Counted from the stretch's first letter, positions 33,771 through 43,360 are shown. The stretch: DNA of 55,505 nucleotides from CAWELS01 sp964468205 (GCA_964468205.1 CAYXVG010000048.1:1-55505), one strand, 5' to 3'. Program-made: numbers and translations. The notes: generated by a model from the sequence alone, not told the origin.

Positions 33771-35021
33771 TTATACAAGCGCCAGCGGCGGCCGGTATTT
33801 CCATCGTCCCCGGGTGAAATCGGGGAATTTCACCGGACGGCTCCGGTTGGCCACCGATTGTTCGGTGAGCGCTGACACCACGCTCGAAGTTACTGAGTCA
33901 TAGACGTCGAAGTAGGGAATCTCGCCCGCTCGAAGCGCCTGCACTAACAGGTGCCAAGTCAGTGGAGTCCTTCCCCTGCCCCCTCCGTGCCCGCGTAAAC
34001 TCGGCCGCAACGGGGGCTGATAGCTTTCAAGCAGCGGATGCCGGTACTCTTCCAGGTAGGGAGCGGCCTTTTCCCAACGGTGCTCGGTCGGGGTGCGGCC
34101 GTCGAGATATATCCAGGGTCCGTCAAGCTGGCGGTCATTGAGGAATACGCCCTTCGTCCCCTGCACCCGATAGATGCCGCGGGGATGCGGGGTGTTGGTG
34201 TCGAAATTGAGCGTAATCAGCTTGCCATCCACAGAGTGAATCAGCGAGACGTTGTAGTCGCCCTGCTTCATCTGCATAGTGGCCAGTTCGTGATCCGGCC
34301 CAAGCGTTTTCGCCGCGTACTCGTTCAGCGAAACAGCCCGCGAACTCATCGAAATCAGAAAATCGAAGCGATCGCCGTGGTTGATGTCCATGACGGGCAT
34401 GATCCGGTTAAGCGGGTGGTCGGGATAGAGATTCCCGTTCCGCTCGATGGAGTGGCGCAGGCGCCAGGGTTCCGTGCCACCCGGAAACTTCACCTTCCGA
34501 AGATCATGGACATAGCCGCTTTCGGCGTGGAGGATATCGCCCAGGACGCCCTCCCGCACCATGTGCAATACGGTCAGATTGACGCCGCCGGCGGACTCCA
34601 GGAGCGATTGTTCGAGCCCCAGTGTCGACCACTTCCCTGTCTTCTCAAACGTCTCCACCAGTTCCCAGGCCTCGTCTAGCGTCAGTACAATCGGGACCTC
34701 GCTCACGGCATGCTTGCCATTCCGGTTCGCTGCCAGGCACACGGGGGCGTGCCATTTCCAGGATGTCGAGCAGATAACACAGTCGAGTTCCTCCTGCGCG
34801 CACAGCCGCTCGAAATCGGTCTCGCCGCGCCCATACAGGCGCGCCTCGGGCCGGCCAGATTCAGTGACCCAACCGGCGGCGCGCTTCAGGCGGGCGTCGT
34901 CAATTTCGCAGAGCGCGGGAACTTCCACCCCATCCATACCGAGGGCGACGTCAAGGTGGTAGGAGCCACGGCCGCCCAGGCCGACGAAACCGAGCCGGAT
35001 GGTCTTGTTGTTTTCCGCCAT
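33771..35021 (-). CDS. GH109-type (Gfo/Idh-fold) protein, cytosolic paralogue
   Basis: 416-residue protein with an N-terminal NAD-binding fold (LGFVGLGGRGSYHL) and no export signal. It matches the GH109 family of NAD-dependent glycosidases rather than dehydrogenases: the EKP lysine motif is replaced by S107-E108-V-P, and GYVHDLR (169-175), NGNLYPDH (195-202, with the YxxH pair), MDINHGDRFD, NTPHPRGIYRVQGTKG and the C-terminal PDFTRGRWKY are present. The characterised GH109 enzyme cleaves alpha-N-acetylgalactosamine. Here a tyrosine found in its LENVCY segment is missing, so the sugar may differ. The start at 35021 has a GAGGAG/GGGAG Shine-Dalgarno and lies 2 bp after the upstream paralogue. 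Confidence 0.8.
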   Translation of the reverse strand: MAENNKTIRLGFVGLGGRGSYHLDVALGMDGVEVPALCEIDDARLKRAAGWVTESGRPEARLYGRGETDFERLCAQEELDCVICSTSWKWHAPVCLAANRNGKHAVSEVPIVLTLDEAWELVETFEKTGKWSTLGLEQSLLESAGGVNLTVLHMVREGVLGDILHAESGYVHDLRKVKFPGGTEPWRLRHSIERNGNLYPDHPLNRIMPVMDINHGDRFDFLISMSSRAVSLNEYAAKTLGPDHELATMQMKQGDYNVSLIHSVDGKLITLNFDTNTPHPRGIYRVQGTKGVFLNDRQLDGPWIYLDGRTPTEHRWEKAAPYLEEYRHPLLESYQPPLRPSLRGHGGGRGRTPLTWHLLVQALRAGEIPYFDVYDSVTSSVVSALTEQSVANRSRPVKFPDFTRGRWKYRPPLALV

Positions 35022-35023
35022 GA

Positions 35024-36370
35024 CTATGCTCCCTCTCCTCTGCGAAACGCTTCCTCGACCGGTGGCCTGGTTCTCCATTGGCCGCGAGTGAAATCCGGAA
35101 AGTCGACCGGCTGCCCGGAAGCCACGGCTTTCTCGGACAATGGAATGATCGCGCTCGAGGTGACCGAGTCGTAGACGTCAAAATCCGTCACGCGCTCCTC
35201 GTTCAGGGCCACGACGAGGCGGTGCCAGCTCAACGGGGTCGTCCGGCCGCTGCCGTGACCGCGGATCGCCTCCCGGGGCCGGGGATTGTAAGCCTTCTCG
35301 ATCGGATGGCGGTACTGGGCGAAGTACTTGTCCGCCGGTTCCCACTGGTGCTCTTCCGGGCTGACTCCGTCGATATACATGTACTGGCCGAGACTTGTGC
35401 CCGCCCGGAAGAAAACGCCCTTGGATCCCTGAACGCGGTAGAAGCCGCGGGGATGCGGGGTGTTGGTGTCGAAGTTCAGCGTATAGACCTTGCCGTTCAT
35501 CGTGCGCAGCAGGGTACAGTTGTAGTCGCCCTGCTTCATCGGCTTATAGGCATAGGGGTGCTCAGGGCCATAGAGCAGGTCCGCATACTGGTTCAGCATG
35601 ACTGCTTTCGAGCTTACCGAGACCAGGTAATCAAATCGGTCGCCATGGTTGACGTCCATCGAGGGCATCAGGGCGCAGGTCGGGTGGTCTGGATAGAGGC
35701 AGCCGTTCCGGTCGACCGAGTGCTGCAATCGCCAGGGCTCGCGCTCGGGGTCGAACTTCACCAGGCGAAGATCGTGAACGTAGCCGCCCTCGCAGTGGAC
35801 GATCTCACCGAGAAGCCCGTGCGCCACCATGCTGGAAAGTGTGCTGTTGACGAGCTTGAAGCCGAGCGTGGCCCATTTCCCCGTCTTCTCGTGGGTCTCG
35901 ACAATCTCCCACGCCTCATCCATCGTCTGGATGAGAGGCACTTCACTGACGGCGTGCTTTCCGTTCCGCATGGCCGCCAGCAGGATGGGAGCGTGCCACT
36001 TCCAGGAGGTAGAGCAGATGATGCAATCGAGATCCTCCTCGGCGCACATTCGTTCAAAGTCGGTGCGGGAACGCCCGTAAAGCTTTGGCGAGGGTTTGCC
36101 GGCTTCCTCGATCCATCGCTTCGCCCGGTAGAGGTAGTGCGGCGCAATATCGCAGATGGCCGGGATTTCCACTCCGTCAATGCCGAGCGCGATATCCAGG
36201 TGATAAGAGCCACGGTCGCCCACCCCCACGAATCCGACGCGTAACGGCCGCCCGTCGATCGATCCCTGGGTGACAGTCTGCGTCTCAGGCTCCTGACCCG
36301 CCGCGGTGGCGGCAGCGATTCCCGCCGCGGAGACGTTGAGGAAACTACGCCGGTCCAGTTTGCTGTTCAT
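35024..36370 (-). CDS. GH109-type (Gfo/Idh-fold) protein with Tat signal
   Basis: 448-residue paralogue of the downstream gene, with a twin-arginine signal (DRRSFLNVSAAG, residues 6-17) and so a probable periplasmic enzyme. Same GH109 marks: VGFVGVGDRGSYHL, SEVP in place of EKP, GGYVHDLR, NGCLYPDHP, MDVNHGDRFD, NTPHPRGFYRVQGSKG, HGSGRTTPLSWH, DFDVYDSVTSS and PDFTRGQW. Family reaction: release of an alpha-linked N-acetylhexosamine by an oxidation-elimination route with bound NAD. Its ATG overlaps the stop of the upstream amidohydrolase by 4 bp, so it is the middle gene of a three-gene operon. The two GH109 proteins look like a tandem duplication, one exported and one not. Confidence 0.82.
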   Translation of the reverse strand: MNSKLDRRSFLNVSAAGIAAATAAGQEPETQTVTQGSIDGRPLRVGFVGVGDRGSYHLDIALGIDGVEIPAICDIAPHYLYRAKRWIEEAGKPSPKLYGRSRTDFERMCAEEDLDCIICSTSWKWHAPILLAAMRNGKHAVSEVPLIQTMDEAWEIVETHEKTGKWATLGFKLVNSTLSSMVAHGLLGEIVHCEGGYVHDLRLVKFDPEREPWRLQHSVDRNGCLYPDHPTCALMPSMDVNHGDRFDYLVSVSSKAVMLNQYADLLYGPEHPYAYKPMKQGDYNCTLLRTMNGKVYTLNFDTNTPHPRGFYRVQGSKGVFFRAGTSLGQYMYIDGVSPEEHQWEPADKYFAQYRHPIEKAYNPRPREAIRGHGSGRTTPLSWHRLVVALNEERVTDFDVYDSVTSSAIIPLSEKAVASGQPVDFPDFTRGQWRTRPPVEEAFRRGEGA

Positions 36371-37476
36371 CTTCCCTCCACTCCCTTGAACATACCCAGA
36401 ATCTTCCTGGCATTCTTGTTGTAAATCTTCTCGAGCGCTTCGTCTGGCAGGTGCACGCCATAGATCATCCAACGGCCCTGCATATGGTGGCCGCCGGAGG
36501 GATCGAAGTACTCGTCGTCGGTTTCGAGGAACCGGTAGTAGACGCGATACGCTTCGGCGTCGGGTGGAGTATCCGTGCCGAAGAGGATGCGGTCCTGGTA
36601 TTGGATGAGGAACTTGCGGGCGGTGTAAGGCTGGCGGCCCAGTTCGCTGATCCTGGCGTCGATATCGACATAGAAGTTCGGATAGACTTCCAACCAGTTG
36701 GCGACCATATGCAATTCTTCGGGGAGGTTGCCACAGTGAGCGCCGATGAAGATCGTGCCCGGGTGCCGGGCAATGACGCGATTCCGCGCCGCCAGAATTT
36801 CTTGCTTAGTCGGGTAGTCCTTCCCGTAGAAAAGCCAGTCGGGATGCTCGGCGAGCTCATCGTAACGCTCGTTGTGGCGGTCCAAAGGAGTATGAAACGC
36901 TTTGGGGTCGGAGACGTGGATCATCACCGGGATGCCGAGCTCGCCGCACTTCGCCCAGATGGGATCGATGCGGGGATCGTCCACTTCGATCAGCTTGCCA
37001 TTCTTGTCCCGGTAACCCAGACCAAGCGTCTTGGCGATCTTGAGCCCCCTTGCGCCCATCTTGACCGCGTCGACGAGTTTGCTGACCTCGTTGGCCGCGA
37101 AGTCCGGATCGTCGATATTGCTGAAGTCCGGCCGGAAGAACATCAGGAACCGGTCCTTCGCCAATCCGTGATAAAGGCGGATGTGTTCCTTGTAGGCGTC
37201 TCCGGCGGAATTCGCGTCGAGGCTCACGCACTTCCAGATTCCGGCCTTGTCCATCTCTTCGAGATATTTCTCCGCATTCCCGGAGCGCCGGAGATGGTTG
37301 TGTATGTCGATGACGGGGAACTTCGGTTTCAGTATGCGGGTTTCCTTGACCACTAGCTGGCTTTCTGGCCTCCAATCGAGCAACCTCAAATCCGGAGATT
37401 GAGGCCGGGCCGGAAACTCCGAGATGCACAGCAATAGTGCCCAGGCTGGCGCGAGACGGAAAAACGCATTGGGCAT
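36367..37476 (-). CDS. Secreted amidohydrolase (PF04909-type metal-dependent TIM barrel)
   Basis: 369-residue protein with an N-terminal hydrophobic signal (about 8-24) followed by VIDIHNHLRR (HxH metal ligands), GLKIAKTLGLG, VMIHVSDP (third histidine), IFIGAHCGN (fourth) and ILFGTDTP (catalytic aspartate). All metal ligands of the amidohydrolase_2 group are in place, so it should be active, but substrates range from decarboxylations to lactone hydrolysis. It is the first gene of an operon with two GH109-type proteins, so a role in a modified amino-sugar or sugar-acid route is plausible. No SD better than GGGAGGT is needed; that sequence lies just before the ATG. Confidence 0.85.
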   Translation of the reverse strand: MPNAFFRLAPAWALLLCISEFPARPQSPDLRLLDWRPESQLVVKETRILKPKFPVIDIHNHLRRSGNAEKYLEEMDKAGIWKCVSLDANSAGDAYKEHIRLYHGLAKDRFLMFFRPDFSNIDDPDFAANEVSKLVDAVKMGARGLKIAKTLGLGYRDKNGKLIEVDDPRIDPIWAKCGELGIPVMIHVSDPKAFHTPLDRHNERYDELAEHPDWLFYGKDYPTKQEILAARNRVIARHPGTIFIGAHCGNLPEELHMVANWLEVYPNFYVDIDARISELGRQPYTARKFLIQYQDRILFGTDTPPDAEAYRVYYRFLETDDEYFDPSGGHHMQGRWMIYGVHLPDEALEKIYNKNARKILGMFKGVEGR

Positions 37477-37645
37477 GGGACCTCCCTACCGAAGGTTACT
37501 CTACTACGCATAGGAAGAGACGCGCACCCGCGGTCAAAGGTCGTCGCCTTGACATCACCGGCGCGCTCGTCTTGATACCTTCACGAACAGCCGTTCTTTC
37601 TGATGACTGCGGGTTCCCGCTACTCCTGCGCCGGGAGCGGATGAC

Positions 37646-39091
37646 TCAGCGATTGCGAATCATCTCCAGCAAATGCTCGACGACCTCCGGCCGCTTCGCA
37701 ATGATGTTGTCCGAGGGATCGGATCCTCCTCGCATATCGTAGAGTTCCAACGGCGTAAGCGTGCCGTTGTTCTTCCGGACGATCAGGCGGTGATCGGCCG
37801 TCCGTACGCTGACCGCGTCTCGCCAGAAGCTGACAGCGGAATCACGGATGGAGTTCGCCTTGTCGTTCAGCAGCGGGACCAGGCTGCTACCGTCGAGCGG
37901 ATGGGCCGTGCGGTTGAAGCTCGGATTGCAGAGCTCGACCAGGGTCGGATAGAGGTCGAGCGTTTCCACAAGTGCGCCGGTCGCCTGCCCAGCCCGCTTC
38001 ATCCCTGGCGCGCGGATGAACAGAGCGCTGCGGAGGGCGCGTTCGAACGGAGCGTGCTTTCCCCAGATAGCGTACTCGCCCAGGTGCCAGCCGTGATCAC
38101 CCCACACGACAACGATTGTGTTCCGCCCAAGCCCCAACTCGTCGAGCGTGTCGAGAACCTTGCCGATTTGCCGGTCCACGTAGCGCACGGCGGCGGCGTA
38201 GGCCCGGCGGGCGGTCTTCCGATCTTCGAGGGTCAGCGGACGCTCGCTTGGGAATGGGAGCTGATACTTATAGAACTCATTGCTCTGGTGGAAGTAGGGA
38301 GAGTCTACCGGCTCCGGATGCGGCGGCGGCTCGATATCCACACCCTCGTAGGCTTCCCAATCTCCCCGCGTCGCCACAAATGGCAAGTGCGGTTTGAAAA
38401 AGCCGACAGCCAGGAAGAATCGCTTACCACCGGCCTTCAACCGCCGAAGCTGGCTGACGGCGCTCTTCGCCAACAGCCCGTCCGGCAGGTCTTCGTCGTC
38501 TTCGGCGGTGAACTCCATCACCGGCGTGTAGCCGCTGTGCTGCTCCCGGTGCCTCCCGCCGGCATAGGCAAAGAAAATGCCCCATCCGCGCTCCCAGGGG
38601 CCATAGGGCGCCGGCTGCTCATCCCACGCGTGGGGCACCTCGACGCGGCCGTCGCCGCTACCGTCATAGTCGTAAACGAGGCCATCGGCGGTGTGGGAGA
38701 TCTTGCCGATGGCGATAGTCCGATAGCCGCTGCGGCGAAACATCTCGGGCATGGTCTGCGCTCCGTCCAACATTCTGGGCGCGAGTTGTGTGTCACCTTG
38801 ATAAAAAGCATGGTTCGCCAGCGCGCCGGTGTGCGCGGGACTCCGGCCGGTCAGCAGCGAGTAGCGGGACGCGCCGCAAGTCGGTACCTGGACGAAGTGG
38901 TGATGGAAGCGTAGGCTCTGTTCGGCGAAGCGATCGAGGTGGGGTGACTGCACGAAGTCGACGCCATAGCTACCCAGCATCGGGCGGAGATCATCCACGG
39001 CGATGAAGACGACGTTGTAGCGGTTGGTTTCAGCCGCCGGCGTGGCGTTGCACGCGAGAAGCAGGAACAGCAGTCGGGATACGAATCTCAT
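37646..39091 (-). CDS. Sulfatase, iduronate-2-sulfatase-like
   Basis: 481-residue type I sulfatase with a signal peptide (residues 1-20, with a possible lipobox LLAC14). Metal site: VVFIAVDDLRPMLGSYG (Asp33-34). Formylglycine motif C72-G-A-S-R followed by YSLLTGRSP, the Cys-x-Ala variant seen in the iduronate-2-sulfatase-like group common in Planctomycetes. Further elements are GKISH, FFLAVGFFKPHLPF, VVWGDHGWHLGEY and GKHAPFERALR. It would remove sulfate from uronic- or other sugar-containing glycans after maturation. It is on the same strand as, and 124 bp downstream of, the sulfatase at 39216; 169 bp separate it from the amidohydrolase. Confidence 0.9.
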   Translation of the reverse strand: MRFVSRLLFLLLACNATPAAETNRYNVVFIAVDDLRPMLGSYGVDFVQSPHLDRFAEQSLRFHHHFVQVPTCGASRYSLLTGRSPAHTGALANHAFYQGDTQLAPRMLDGAQTMPEMFRRSGYRTIAIGKISHTADGLVYDYDGSGDGRVEVPHAWDEQPAPYGPWERGWGIFFAYAGGRHREQHSGYTPVMEFTAEDDEDLPDGLLAKSAVSQLRRLKAGGKRFFLAVGFFKPHLPFVATRGDWEAYEGVDIEPPPHPEPVDSPYFHQSNEFYKYQLPFPSERPLTLEDRKTARRAYAAAVRYVDRQIGKVLDTLDELGLGRNTIVVVWGDHGWHLGEYAIWGKHAPFERALRSALFIRAPGMKRAGQATGALVETLDLYPTLVELCNPSFNRTAHPLDGSSLVPLLNDKANSIRDSAVSFWRDAVSVRTADHRLIVRKNNGTLTPLELYDMRGGSDPSDNIIAKRPEVVEHLLEMIRNR

Positions 39092-39215
39092 CTCGACTCA
39101 GTATCCTATCCCAGTTCGTTTTCCGCCAAGGTGCGGCGTGGCGCCCGGGGACCTGCTCGCGAGATCCCGCGAATCCAGCCGTGGATTCCAGCGGAGGTTT
39201 CGCACCCGCGAGGCG

Positions 39216-40676
39216 CTACGGATTCTTCTGCATGCCTCGCTTCCACATCCGCTCGTTTTCTTCGCGCGAGATGTCCCACGGTTGTGGCGGGAGCGGCGTA
39301 TACTGCGGGCGAGCGTCGGCCTTCGGCTGCGACGCCAACACCTTGGCAAGCCGCCGCAGCGCGGTCCGGTGCTCCGGCTGTCCGCTGTCGATCAGGTTGT
39401 TGTCTTCCCAAGGATCCTTCTCCATGTCGTGGAGAGCGACGATCTTGCCGCCGGGCGCAACGGTAATCTTGTACCGCCCATCCCTGATCTGACGGGGAGC
39501 GAAGTCATAGACGCCGCGGATTCCCTCCTCATCGAGGCGGGCCGGGTCGTGGCCCATCGCCAGGATCCACTCGCGCGGCCCTCGCTCGTCCTCGCCATGC
39601 AGGACGCCGGCGATGGATTTGCCGTCGATGGTCACGCCGGATGGCAGCGCCACGCCGGCCAGTTCGGCAAAGGTCGGAAGCATGTCGGAATGATCGGTGA
39701 GCGCCTGGCTTGTGACGCCGCCCGGGACCCGTCCAGGGGCATTTACGATGAAGGGCGCGTGTACGCCGCGAATCGTATCCGTGCCCTTGCCTCCCGGCAC
39801 GGCGCGGCCGCCAATATGCCCGGTGATGCCGCGGGTAGAGCCGTTGTCGGTGGTGAAGAAGATGTACGTGTTTTCGCGCAGGCTCAGGCTGTCGAGTTGC
39901 TGTATGACTTTGCCGGTCAGGTGGTCGGTGTAGCGCACCATCGCCTTGTGTTGCTCCAGCTTGGTGGAGGCGTCCGGATCAAGGGGCGTGTGGACGAAAG
40001 GCGTGTGAGTAAGGGCCATCGAGTAGTAGACAAACATTGGCTCGTCCCGATGCCGCTTCAGAAAGTCCAGCACGAAGTCGTTGAACATATCCGGTCCGAA
40101 CTTGCCTTTATATATTTGGCTCTTGGCCTTGTCTGTATAGATGTACGGATCCCAGTAGCGCTCGTCGCTCTTCGGGTTGCCGCCTTCTCCGCCAGTCCAC
40201 ATGCACCATTCGTCGAAGCCGAGGGAGCGGAGGATCTCCGGCTGCACCCGGAAGTCGTTGATCTGCCATTTCCCAGCGACGGCCGTGGCATAACCGGCGT
40301 CCTTCAGGAGGCGGCTGAAGGTGAAGTATTCTTCCGGATCAAAGTGCGCGCCCGCCCCCCACCGGGGCACGTCCCAATGGTTTACCCATCCGTGGCGGTA
40401 CGGATATTGGCCGGTGAGCAGGGTGACACGCGTCGGTGTACACTGCGGCATCGACCAGGCAGTCTCGAACAGCATCCCGGCGTCGGAGAGCTTGTCGATG
40501 TTCGGGGTGCGAATGTCCTCGGCGCCGTAGACGCTGATCCACTCCGGACCGAGATCGTCCACAAGGATGAAGATGATGTTCGGTTTCTCTGGCGGGGCGG
40601 GCCAGAGCGGCATTGCGGCGAGCAGGAGCGCCACCAGAGCGGCTCGCACGCGGCCCGTTATCCTGGGCGGTTTCAT
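39216..40676 (-). CDS. Arylsulfatase-like secreted sulfatase
   Basis: 486-residue type I sulfatase. Signal peptide at about residues 9-24, metal site IIFILVDDLGPEW (Asp40-41), formylglycine motif C79-T-P-T-R followed by VTLLTGQYP, and FTTDNGSTRGITGHIGG. The C-terminal domain ends in a lysine-rich tail. It probably cuts sulfate esters of polysaccharides. On the minus strand 124 bp upstream of the iduronate-type sulfatase and divergent from the DinB gene, it starts a possible sulfatase pair. Confidence 0.9.
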   Translation of the reverse strand: MKPPRITGRVRAALVALLLAAMPLWPAPPEKPNIIFILVDDLGPEWISVYGAEDIRTPNIDKLSDAGMLFETAWSMPQCTPTRVTLLTGQYPYRHGWVNHWDVPRWGAGAHFDPEEYFTFSRLLKDAGYATAVAGKWQINDFRVQPEILRSLGFDEWCMWTGGEGGNPKSDERYWDPYIYTDKAKSQIYKGKFGPDMFNDFVLDFLKRHRDEPMFVYYSMALTHTPFVHTPLDPDASTKLEQHKAMVRYTDHLTGKVIQQLDSLSLRENTYIFFTTDNGSTRGITGHIGGRAVPGGKGTDTIRGVHAPFIVNAPGRVPGGVTSQALTDHSDMLPTFAELAGVALPSGVTIDGKSIAGVLHGEDERGPREWILAMGHDPARLDEEGIRGVYDFAPRQIRDGRYKITVAPGGKIVALHDMEKDPWEDNNLIDSGQPEHRTALRRLAKVLASQPKADARPQYTPLPPQPWDISREENERMWKRGMQKNP

Positions 40677-40810
40677 TGGACCTTCAGAATATCGTATTCG
40701 CCCGGCCGCAGCGGACAGTGATCGTCCTCCGGCCTTAAGCGTACGACCGGGTCATGTCTCTCGCTGGAGTTGGCTGGCGCCAGAGGACGGCGGAGCGCCA
40801 TAATCTAGCA

Positions 40811-41284
40811 ATGAGCGCCGATGAAGCGGTTCGCGAACAGGTAGTGAAGCTACTCGATGGAGGGATGGCTCACCTGAAACTGGAGGATGAAATTCGGAGC
40901 TTTCCGCCCGAGTACGCAGGAGCGAGGCTGGACGGGCTTCCTTACACGGCCTGGGAGCTTCTCGAACACATTCGCATCGCCCAATGGGACATTCTGGAGT
41001 TTAGCCGGCGCGCCGAGCACGAGTCGCCGGACTGGCCGGATGGCTACTGGCCCGAGAACGATGCGCCGAATGGCCAGGAAGAGTGGGATGCGAGTGTCGC
41101 GCGGGTACTCTCGGATCTCGACGAAATGAAAACTCTCATCAGCGATCCGGCGGTGGACCTGCATGCGAAAATCCCCTGGGGAAGCGGACAGACGATTCTT
41201 CGCGAGGGCTTGCTTGCCGCTGACCACAACGCCTACCACCTCGGTCAGATCGTCATGCTACGGAAGATGCTCGCGGCTCGTTAG
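40811..41284 (+). CDS. DinB-family protein
   Basis: 157-residue four-helix-bundle protein of the DinB_2 type. Candidate metal-binding histidines occur in LLEHIRIAQWDI and in the C-terminal DHNAYHLGQIVMLRKML. Family members include bacillithiol/mycothiol S-transferases and DNA-damage-induced proteins; substrate is not readable. The start at 40811 was chosen as the conserved MSADEAVREQ; the frame is open upstream but without domain character. It ends 7 bp before the convergent tandem hydrolase gene. Confidence 0.75.
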   Translation: MSADEAVREQVVKLLDGGMAHLKLEDEIRSFPPEYAGARLDGLPYTAWELLEHIRIAQWDILEFSRRAEHESPDWPDGYWPENDAPNGQEEWDASVARVLSDLDEMKTLISDPAVDLHAKIPWGSGQTILREGLLAADHNAYHLGQIVMLRKMLAAR

Positions 41285-41291
41285 CTCCGGG

Positions 41292-43268
41292 CTAGAATCC
41301 GCTCGTGAAGTTGTGGTGATAGCGGCCTTCCAGAATGTTCAACAGATCCATCGTGACGAAGAAGCTTTCTCCTGCCCCGTAGAGCTCGTATATGTGCTTC
41401 GTCTGTTCGAAGGCGGCCGGCATCCGCGAGTAGAAACTGAGCCGCCGCGGCGCGAGCAGAGCCGCCGCCTCGGGAACATCGGTGTAACGCAGCACGTTCA
41501 AGAAATGCGGCCCTCTCGTGTGTGATTCGCTTGGATCGAGCAGGAGCGCCTGATGGATCGACTCGTCGAGCACGGCCGCGTAGAGCGCCAGCACAGCCCC
41601 GGTCCCGCGCCCGGAAACGGTGATGCGCGAGGGGTCCACGCCGGCGACGCCGCGTAGGGCCTCGACAGCGCGCAGTACATCCCACAGCCGCATTGAGTCC
41701 ACGGTCTGGCCCGTATGCATTGCGTTGCGGAAGAGATCGAGCTCCAGGCTTTTAGTCCAAGGATGCGACCCGTTGCCACGCGGGATCACGGCCATGCGCG
41801 CCACTCGCGGCCCGGGCCGGGGCTGGCGGAACATACGCCATAACCCATTGGGGTCATCCCCCTTGGCGGCAACGTAGAGCAGTGCCGGTAGCGGCGCATC
41901 AGCATTCCCGGGTACATCCAGCAGCGCCTCCACATCAACGCCTCGTTCGGAAGTGAAGCGCACCATCCGGTCGCCTTCGGCGACTCGAAGGTTCAGTGGC
42001 GGCGGCTCCGCGGGAAAGCTCCGGAAGACCTTCCCGCGCAGGGTGTTGAGAAGCTCCTCGCGACGGCTCTTCCAGGCATCCAGACTGCTATAGCGCTGAA
42101 ACTCCGGAGTGGGCAAAAAGGTCTCGTGCACTCGGAAGTTGGCTGCATCCGCCGGGAGCCGATCCGCAAAGACTCGCAATTCCTCGCCCGGCGCATCCTC
42201 ATACGCCATATCGGCTTCCCTTTCAGGAATGCCCATCAGGTGCCGGTCAAACCATCGCACCGCCTGTTCTCGCAGGAAATCCGAATCCGCGTGGCCGGTA
42301 TCCACGACTACGTTTCGGAAACTCTCAGCTTTGCCATAGGACTCGTAGAGCGCACCGATCCGCCGCTCGAACTCCTCGTAACCGGGAATCGGGAAGAGCG
42401 GGTCCCGCCTTCCGTGGGCCATCAGTAGCGGCCGCGGTGCAATCAGCGCCCCCTGGTGCAGCATCCCGTGCTGGAACGTGTTGATCAGAAACATGCAGTC
42501 GCAGTGCCGCCACTGGGTATTGTCTTTCAGGTTCGCCGCATAAGTGCTGATACCCATCACGGGGATGGCCACCTTCACCCGCTCGTCCACCGCCGCGGTG
42601 AACCAAGTCATGGCGGCGCCGCCGGACCGCCCTGTCATGCCGATGCGGGAAGCGTCCACTTCGGAGCGCGTCTCCAGATAATCGATAGCCCGCATGGCGT
42701 TCCAGACCTCTACCCCGGCAGGCGAGTAGCCGCGCGAATACCATTCGGGCATCTCCTGGCCATAGACACCGTGATGCAAGCCAAAGACCTCGGAAATCTG
42801 AATCGGATCGAGTATCATCGCTACGTAGCCGTTCTTAGCCAGCGTGATCCCGTGGCGCTGATACTTCGCCTTCGCGCCGTCGGGGGAATAGGAATGCCCG
42901 CAGACATAGATCACAGCCGGCGCCTTACGGGCGGGTTTCCCGGGGAGATAGAGGTTGGCGGTAACGTAGATCCTAGGCAGGCTTTCGTACGCGATCTTCT
43001 CTACGCTGTAGCCGCCGCGGTCGAGTTTTCCGGTGATCTCTAGATGGAGAGGGGTCCGCTCGGGCCACGGCGAAAGACCGAGCATCTCCCGCATTTCAAG
43101 ACGGCGGTTGTCCCGCACAGCTTCCCACGTCTCTTTGGATGCGACCTCCGAAGCGGCCTTCCGGGTGATCTCTTTCGCCGTTCTTATCAGTGCTTCCCGC
43201 GTCTCACTGCCGGGGTCCGCTGCCGCAATCGGAAGAGCCAATATCAGCGTTAGCGCCAACTGTCTCAT
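41292..43268 (-). CDS. Secreted tandem alpha/beta-hydrolase, second domain degenerate
   Basis: 658-residue protein with a signal peptide (residues 1-16). The first domain (about 60-365) is an acetyl-xylan-esterase/dienelactone-hydrolase-like alpha/beta hydrolase: YVTANLYLPG, VIYVCGHSYS, nucleophile Ser215 in MTGRSGGAA, RPLLMAHGRRDPLFP and VVDTGHADSD. The second half (about 385-658) repeats the fold (SRITVSGRGTGAVLALYAA, LLAPRRLSFYSRMP) but has Thr556 in GRGTG where the serine would be, so it is probably catalytically dead or altered. Likely removes acetyl or other ester groups from glycans. The ATG at 43268 begins the signal peptide; an upstream frame to 43295 is less likely. Confidence 0.8.
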   Translation of the reverse strand: MRQLALTLILALPIAAADPGSETREALIRTAKEITRKAASEVASKETWEAVRDNRRLEMREMLGLSPWPERTPLHLEITGKLDRGGYSVEKIAYESLPRIYVTANLYLPGKPARKAPAVIYVCGHSYSPDGAKAKYQRHGITLAKNGYVAMILDPIQISEVFGLHHGVYGQEMPEWYSRGYSPAGVEVWNAMRAIDYLETRSEVDASRIGMTGRSGGAAMTWFTAAVDERVKVAIPVMGISTYAANLKDNTQWRHCDCMFLINTFQHGMLHQGALIAPRPLLMAHGRRDPLFPIPGYEEFERRIGALYESYGKAESFRNVVVDTGHADSDFLREQAVRWFDRHLMGIPEREADMAYEDAPGEELRVFADRLPADAANFRVHETFLPTPEFQRYSSLDAWKSRREELLNTLRGKVFRSFPAEPPPLNLRVAEGDRMVRFTSERGVDVEALLDVPGNADAPLPALLYVAAKGDDPNGLWRMFRQPRPGPRVARMAVIPRGNGSHPWTKSLELDLFRNAMHTGQTVDSMRLWDVLRAVEALRGVAGVDPSRITVSGRGTGAVLALYAAVLDESIHQALLLDPSESHTRGPHFLNVLRYTDVPEAAALLAPRRLSFYSRMPAAFEQTKHIYELYGAGESFFVTMDLLNILEGRYHHNFTSGF

Positions 43269-43360
43269 GCGTAGATTATGGCGCGGTTTCAGCATTGAGC
43301 GTTGGCGTCGTTCCGCGTTCTCACGTCTAATCCGTGGGTGCTCCTCTTTGGCGCGCGGCG

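Noticed and set aside
39024..40721. 565-codon open frame on the + strand over the sulfatase at 39216
   Set aside because: Antisense shadow of a gene with signal peptide and complete sulfatase motifs; no recognisable product.
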